In this document: in pieces, positions 59,250 to 64,000 of the stretch
Layout of the letters: the number at the start of each line of letters is the position of its first letter
Position numbering within the stretch: the stretch's first letter is position 1
Assembly: GCA_030998225.1 (NCBI GenBank)
Contig: JAPYXD010000723.1
Location: 24,755,501-24,819,500 of the forward strand
Reading direction: 5' to 3'
Length of the DNA: 64,000 nt
Origin: Diplolepis rosae
Taxonomy: Eukaryota; Arthropoda; Insecta; Hymenoptera; Diplolepididae
Notes under the pieces: generated by a model
Seen by the model: only the letters and a program-made list of their open reading frames with translations
The model's database searches: none
What the model was told of the DNA's origin: nothing
Made by a program: the position numbers and the translations under genes

Positions 59250-60138
59250 AAGGGTTTTCCAATAGGGACATAACAATTTCGTATCTTTATATGAACGCAC
59301 CCTTAAACTTTTTCAATGAACTGTCAATGTCAAAACGTTAGTTAAAGTCAACATTTTGATCATGGTAAAGTTCACGAACCAGCAACGTTTGGAAATTATT
59401 AACAATTACTACCGAAATTGGCTCTGGCAAAGCTTGATGAAAATGAAGAATTTCATCGCAAAATCATTTTCAGCGATGAAGCTCATTTCTGGCTGAATGG
59501 CTTTGTTAATAAGCAAAATATGCGTTATTGGTCAGCAACAAACCCAAATGTGCTTCTTGAGACACCGTTGCATCCGCAAAAAGTGACTGTTTGGTGCGGT
59601 TTTCATGCCGGAGGTATGATTGGGCCGTATTTTTTCGTGGATGAAAACGACCGTCATGTTACAGTTATAACTTGACATGAACGATTGTGGTTTCAACAAG
59701 ACGGTGCCACTAGCCACACAGCACGCGTCACAATCGATTTATTGAAAGGCAAATTCGGTGAACGTGTTATCTCGAGAAATGGTCCGGTCGAATGGCCGCC
59801 TCGTTCATGCGATCTAACGCCATTGGATTTCTTTTAATGGGGCCATATTAAGTCACTGGTCTATGCCAACAAGCCAGCAACTTTAGACGACCTCAAAGAC
59901 AACACCCAACGCGAAATTGCCAACTTTCCGGTCGAAATGTGTGCCAGAGTGGTGGAAAATTGGGTCCAAAGAATCGACTGCTGTAAACGGGCTCGTGGTG
60001 GTCATATGACCGATATCGAATTTCATTCATAAAATGTAATGCTTGCACTATACCCACAATAAATTTGAACTCAATACCTCAAATATTTCTGCGTTTTATT
60101 CATAGATAAAATTGTTATTTCCCCATTGGAAAACTCTT
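59250..60138 (+). mobile_element. 889-bp mariner deletion derivative, copy 2
   Basis: Same ends, TA duplications (59248-59249, 60139-60140), same length and same internal breakpoints as 1603-2491. Differences are scattered single bases, for example ATATCAAC versus ATATGAAC near the left end. The copies are about 57 kb apart in the same orientation. Confidence 0.9.
59362..60032 (+). pseudogene. Deleted mariner-type transposase (copy 2)
   Basis: Same fused frame as copy 1, with the N-terminal MVKFTNQQRLEIINNYYRN joined to the core containing SDEAHFWLNGFVN. The in-frame TGA after VTVIT is shared, showing it predates amplification. This copy has an extra stop where copy 1 reads FFLWGH (TTTTAATGG), so it has decayed slightly further. 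Confidence 0.85.
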
Positions 60139-60140
60139 TA

Positions 60141-60365
60141 TAAGGGTTACCGAGTAGATATGAAACTCCAAGGTCAACATTAAAATACATTTAAATATCT
60201 CCAAAATTAGAATATTAACTTTTATTAAATATTTTTAAATTTTTCTACACAATTAAAATGAATCATATATGAGCATCTAAAAAAAATTTACGAAACGTAA
60301 TAAATATTATGATTTTTTGATAATTGTTTTATCCATATTAAAGCATTAAATAATAATATTATTAT
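60141..60365. other. Unassigned AT-rich spacer
   Basis: AT-rich; nothing recognised. Confidence 0.5.
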
Positions 60366-61854
60366 ATGCGTCAGAAAGACTGGCCGCACTGATGTCACAT
60401 TGGAAGGTGACGAAAGATTACACTGCAACTGACCATCAGTATATATAAGCTATAGCCTGGGAAATATGTCAGACAAGAGAGAACGCCACAATGCACAACC
60501 TCGCTGGAACACGGCGAAGCTGAACGAGGAATAGTTTGAAAGGGTGATAACTAATGGAAAAGAAGTACTATTTGCTCTCCATGATGGAAGCGGACAGCCG
60601 GACAGACTTAAAACCCTGATTAAAGCCACGACACAGCTTATCCGAAAACACGACTCAGTTTGAAGCTCAGTTCAAGCTGCAAAGGAAAATACTGCAAGCG
60701 ACTATAAACAGAAGCAAGCTAGAAAAATGGACAGAACTTCGCTGAGAGGTTAACAACAACCCTTGGGGACCAGGGTATAAAATAGTCACCCGAAAACTCG
60801 GAACCTTTTTAGCAAGTCTAGCCATGGAACCAGCCGTGATGGAGAACATTGTCAAAAAACTCTTCTCAACGCACCCGCTGCATCAAGATGACAACGCAGC
60901 TTATATAGATGGAGAAATACCACTCTTCACGGAAGAGGAGCTTTTAACGGCAGTCAAAAACCCACAAAACTGGATGACACAAAGACTTGTCCTGATCAGC
61001 AAAAGCAAAGGTGATCAGAAATTCCCGGGAGCTTACAGACCGTTATGTATGCTGAACACCGCCGGGAAACTTCTAGAGAAGCTACTCAAGCCTCGCCTCG
61101 CAGCAGCCGTTCAGAAAGCAGTAGATCTCATAACGAGGCAGTATGGACGTTAGAATCGCCTTCAGCTCGGCCAGGTGGGTCGATATGATCGGTGCCCTGA
61201 AACGTTTCGAAGTTCCGGAATACCTGTTGCGGATCATCGAGAGCTAACTTTCGGACAGAGTGCTCACATATGAGACCGCAGACGGCATCAGGAGCAGGCT
61301 GATAACTACTGGAGCTGCCCAGGGGTCTATCCTAGGGCCAGACCTAAGGAGCATATCATACGACGGCATCCTACGTACGGATATGCCAGAAGGCACCTAT
61401 CTGTCAGGGTATGCGGATGATATTGTGGCTGTTATCGTCGCACGCGACACGGACAAAATGCAGTGGAAGCTAAATAGAATCATGTGACTTGTAAACGGTT
61501 GGATGCAGAATCATGGCCTTGAACTGGCAATGCAGAAGACTGAACTGACACAGATAACCGGAAAACGGATACCCAAGGTAATTACGATGCAGGTGGGGAA
61601 GGAGGAGATCAAGACAAAGATGGCCTTAAAACATCTGGGCATTATGATGGACACAAAACTTACTCTTTGGGACCACATAAGGAGGGCGTCGGACAAAACC
61701 GCGAAGTGTGGGCTGACGCTCTTAAGAAGAAATCCTACAGAAAAAGGATAGCAAAAGTCCAATATCGGGGAGCAAGTGGTAGGCACTGCGGTGCCGATCT
61801 CGACGATGCAGAGCATACGTTCTTTAAGCGCGACCGCTGGACAGGAAAACAGGA
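60366..61854 (+). pseudogene. R1-clade LINE ORF2, 5' truncated and heavily deleted
   Basis: It starts at the end of the endonuclease (LAALMSHWKVTKDYTATDHQ). After frame changes the reverse transcriptase appears as LFTEEELLTAVKNPQN then RLVLISKSKGDQKFPGAYRP and LCMLNTAGKLLEKLL. Later blocks are GAAQGSILGPDLRSISYDGI (motif B) and LSGYADDIVAVI (motif C, catalytic pair intact), followed by GLELAMQKTELTQITGKR and LKHLGIMMDTKLTLWDHI. The segment with GxDGIP and motif A is deleted. A knuckle fragment CGADLDDAEHTFFKRDRW ends it where family D begins. It is a different, more degraded element than 15411-20650. Confidence 0.8.
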
Positions 61855-62823
61855 AAAAATCTTCCCGCTTCCCGGCACATTCTCATCGCGCGCTTCGCTC
61901 ACAAGCTTGAGCGCGATTAGATCGTCGCGCTTCGCGCTCCGTTCTTTTTGGAGCTCACGCTTAGCGCTCGGTCTTATGCTCTTCGCATGCATTTAGGTTT
62001 ATTTCTTATAATTTGATACTGAAGCTCAAACCAATTTTATAATATTACAGGTGATGTATGAATTACACATTTTCTCAAAGTCACCAAATTTGTTTTTGAG
62101 TTTGAGTGAAACAGGAAATTCAATTCACTTAAGGCTCTATCAGCCTTAAGGAACACATTCTCATCATGGCGCTCGCGCTTCGCGCTCGATTTTCTGTATA
62201 CATTTCAGTAACTTTTTAATAAGCATATCACATATTTTGGCTAAAAAATGAAATTTTTTCAATAGTGTTTCTTATAATCAAAACATAAAATATACATTCT
62301 GTCGAGACGTGTCTTAATGAGAATTTGTAGACCTCATTTAGGCAAATAATTTTCCATCTAAACGTTTTTTTTTGTATCTCACATATTTTGTCTAAAAAAT
62401 GGAATTTTTGAATTGTAATTATATTTTTGGAAATAAAACGAAAAATATATGTTTTATCAGAAACTGTGTGAGACATAAATTGTAGATCTTTTTAAAACAA
62501 ACAACTTTGCATTCTTGTGTTTTTTCGTATTTCACATACTACTGTTAAAAAAAATTGAATTTTGGATGGATATGGCTGGTTAACGAACTTGTCCTTACTT
62601 TTTCAGCTCCCATAAAGTGTGCCCAAACTCAGTTCAATCTGATAATTCTATCGAGAGTTATCGAGTATACGGCGTACTACAGACAGACAGACAGACAGAA
62701 ACTTTCGTAAAAACCACTTTTTCTGACTCAGGGGGTCTCAAAACGTAAAGATATGATGAAAATCCCGAATGTCATTTTTCACATAAAACTAATACCTTCT
62801 CATACATGATGAGAATGTAAAAA
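61855..62823 (-). repeat. Dispersed family D copy
   Basis: Begins with the GC-rich edge (AATCTTCCCGCTTCCCGGCA), passes the middle hairpin (CTTAAGGCTCTATCAGCCTT at about 62128) and part of the unit array, lacks one stretch of body near 62565, and ends at the fixed edge. Its hairpin edge is fused to the LINE in the same way as at 38103. Confidence 0.85.
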
Positions 62824-62934
62824 CAACGTATAGTAAGTCATGGGAGAGGGACGAGTTTTCTTTAATGATTAAACCATTTTTAGACAATCATTGGGCAGAC
62901 AAGCTGAAATAAAATAGATAAGCTCCTCAACATA

Positions 62935-63696
62935 CATTCTGTCAAAAAAGTACCGGAAATTGGTCAATAAAATACAAACTATTTATTATTCATCCAAATT
63001 TATTTTATCGTTTTCAAAAATACACTTATGCCAACGAATAATCCAATCATCAAATCATTTTTTAAACGCATTTTTTGGAATCGACTTCAGTTCTCGCCAC
63101 GAATTCTCTTTTATGTATTCTATCAACTGAAAACGTGTGCCTCGAAGACGTAATTTCAGTTTTGAAAAGAGAAAAAAGTCGGACGGAGCCATATCAGGTG
63201 AATACGGTGGTTGTTCAATAATACTCGTTGAGTTTTTGGCCAGAAATTCGTTCACTATGATAGCCTTGTGAGATGGTGCGTTATCGTGGTCCAAAATCCA
63301 TGAATTTCTTTCCACAAATCGTTTAAAATGTTACAAATTGATTCGTGAGACACAGAAAGTTCAGCGGCTATCTCACTTAAACTTAAATGAAACATGAAGT
63401 CGATTCACCAGCCTTCTGTAACATTTTTAGCAAATACGCACACGAAATTCCATTTGCAATGCAAAATTTGAGGCAAATTCTTTGTTCGATATTCTTATCC
63501 ATTGGGAAAATCGCGAAACACACTTGAGATAAACTGATAACATCGAGCACTGTGAACAAACTCAATGGCAGATCGCGCTTGATCTCCACTTCAGTATAGA
63601 GGACAGTAGTGCCAACTTAGCGTCAAAAAGCTTTTTGACAATCTCTTTAAGCGGGCTTTTTGAATGATCAATTCCCGGTACTTTTTTGACAGAATG
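62935..63696 (-). mobile_element. Mariner deletion derivative, 762 bp
   Basis: TA-CATTCTGTCAAAAAAGTACC on the left is mirrored by GGTACTTTTTTGACAGAATG-TA on the right (TA at 62933-62934 and 63697-63698). It holds the two ends of a transposase and no core. It is immediately followed by the start of another mariner. Confidence 0.9.
63055..63502 (-). pseudogene. Mariner transposase pseudogene (N- and C-terminal parts)
   Basis: From ATG 63502 the minus strand reads MDKNIEQRICLKFCIANGIS and LLKMLQKAGES, part of the first helix-turn-helix. It then crosses the deletion to WILDHDNAPSHKAIIVNEFL (second aspartate) and EQPPYSPDMAPSDFFLFSKL (third aspartate region), ending NAFKK with the stop at 63055. 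The second helix-turn-helix and first aspartate are missing. Confidence 0.85.
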
Positions 63697-63700
63697 TATA

Positions 63701-64000
63701 TTGGGTTCTCCCAGAAGTAATTGCCGATTTAACCATCTTTTTGAATGGCTTCTTTCAATTTCATCATTTTTTCCTTCTGGCATTTGTTAGCTGTCACTCT
63801 TAGCTTTTTTTACAAACAAATTGCGTGTAATTTCGTTTACGGTTGTTAGTTTGACATCAACTTTAAGATGGAGTGTAAAAACGAGAATTTTCGTCATATT
63901 TTGCTTTTTTATATCCGTAAAGGAAAAAACGCAAAACAGGCTGCTAAAAAGTTACATGATGTGTATGGTGAGAAAATCTTGAAAGACAGACAGACTCGTT
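63701..64000 (+). mobile_element. Mariner element, 5' part, continues beyond the window
   Basis: After TA at 63699-63700 the sequence TTGGGTTCTCCCAGAAGTAA then TTGCCG resembles a mariner terminal repeat. The 5' UTR runs to the start codon at 63868. The other end lies outside the window. Confidence 0.75.
63868..64000 (+). CDS. Mariner transposase, N-terminal part, cut by the window edge
   Basis: ATG 63868 starts MECKNENFRHILLFYIRKGK and continues NAKQAAKKLHDVYGEKILKD, the first helix-turn-helix of a mariner transposase, which binds the element ends. All 44 visible codons are open. Whether the copy is intact cannot be judged from this window. It has a different N-terminus from the other mariners here. 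Confidence 0.75.
   Translation, partial: MECKNENFRHILLFYIRKGKNAKQAAKKLHDVYGEKILKDRQTR

Overview
This window looks like intergenic or heterochromatic DNA from an arthropod, most likely an insect. The evidence is an AT-rich background, at least six degenerate mariner-type transposase copies, an R1-clade LINE, a Penelope-type endonuclease fragment, and many short inverted-repeat elements. There are no bacterial features such as operons, Shine-Dalgarno sites or long intact ORFs. I cannot name the species. No conserved host gene is recognisable. The best candidate for a real gene is a two-exon model at about 35.4-35.9 kb encoding 51 residues.

Layout. 0.4-2.5 kb: a mariner deletion copy carrying a tRNA-derived SINE, then an 889-bp mariner deletion derivative. 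2.5-9.3 kb: mostly featureless AT-rich DNA with one reverse-strand mariner wreck. 9.3-12.7 kb: a TA-flanked MITE, a GC-rich block, another mariner, and copies of the main dispersed repeat of the window. 14.3-21.2 kb: nested copies of that repeat, one interrupted at 15411-20650 by a near full-length but dead R1-clade non-LTR retrotransposon. 22.4-27.1 kb: a Penelope-like GIY-YIG fragment and a TTAA-flanked foldback, which holds a tandem pair of another element, one of which holds a TA-flanked element with three phase-consistent exons. 27.8-36.5 kb: inverted-repeat elements, including a 1.7-kb near-palindrome at 33.3-35.1 kb. 36.9-48.9 kb: two copies of the dispersed repeat; the second holds a five-level nest of insertions. 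49.3-57.3 kb: small repeat families and a TIR element with two coding exons. 58.3-64 kb: three mariner remnants, a second copy of the 889-bp derivative, a degraded second R1-clade element, another dispersed-repeat copy, and the start of a mariner that runs off the window.

The most informative component is the dispersed repeat, called family D below. About ten loci share one fixed edge that starts TTTTTACATTCTCATC. The other edge ends in a GC-rich hairpin followed by GGGCAGATTTTT. Between them lie an internal hairpin and about four degenerate units of roughly 150 bp. This architecture resembles non-autonomous Helentron-type elements (DINE-1/HINE), but that assignment is inference. Two loci share the same short piece of LINE sequence immediately beyond the hairpin edge, as read-through capture would produce.

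Many boundaries are reliable because the window itself supplies empty sites: uninterrupted family members show what the target looked like before insertion. All coordinates and translations were read by eye, so edges are good to a few bases where a target duplication is stated and to tens of bases elsewhere.
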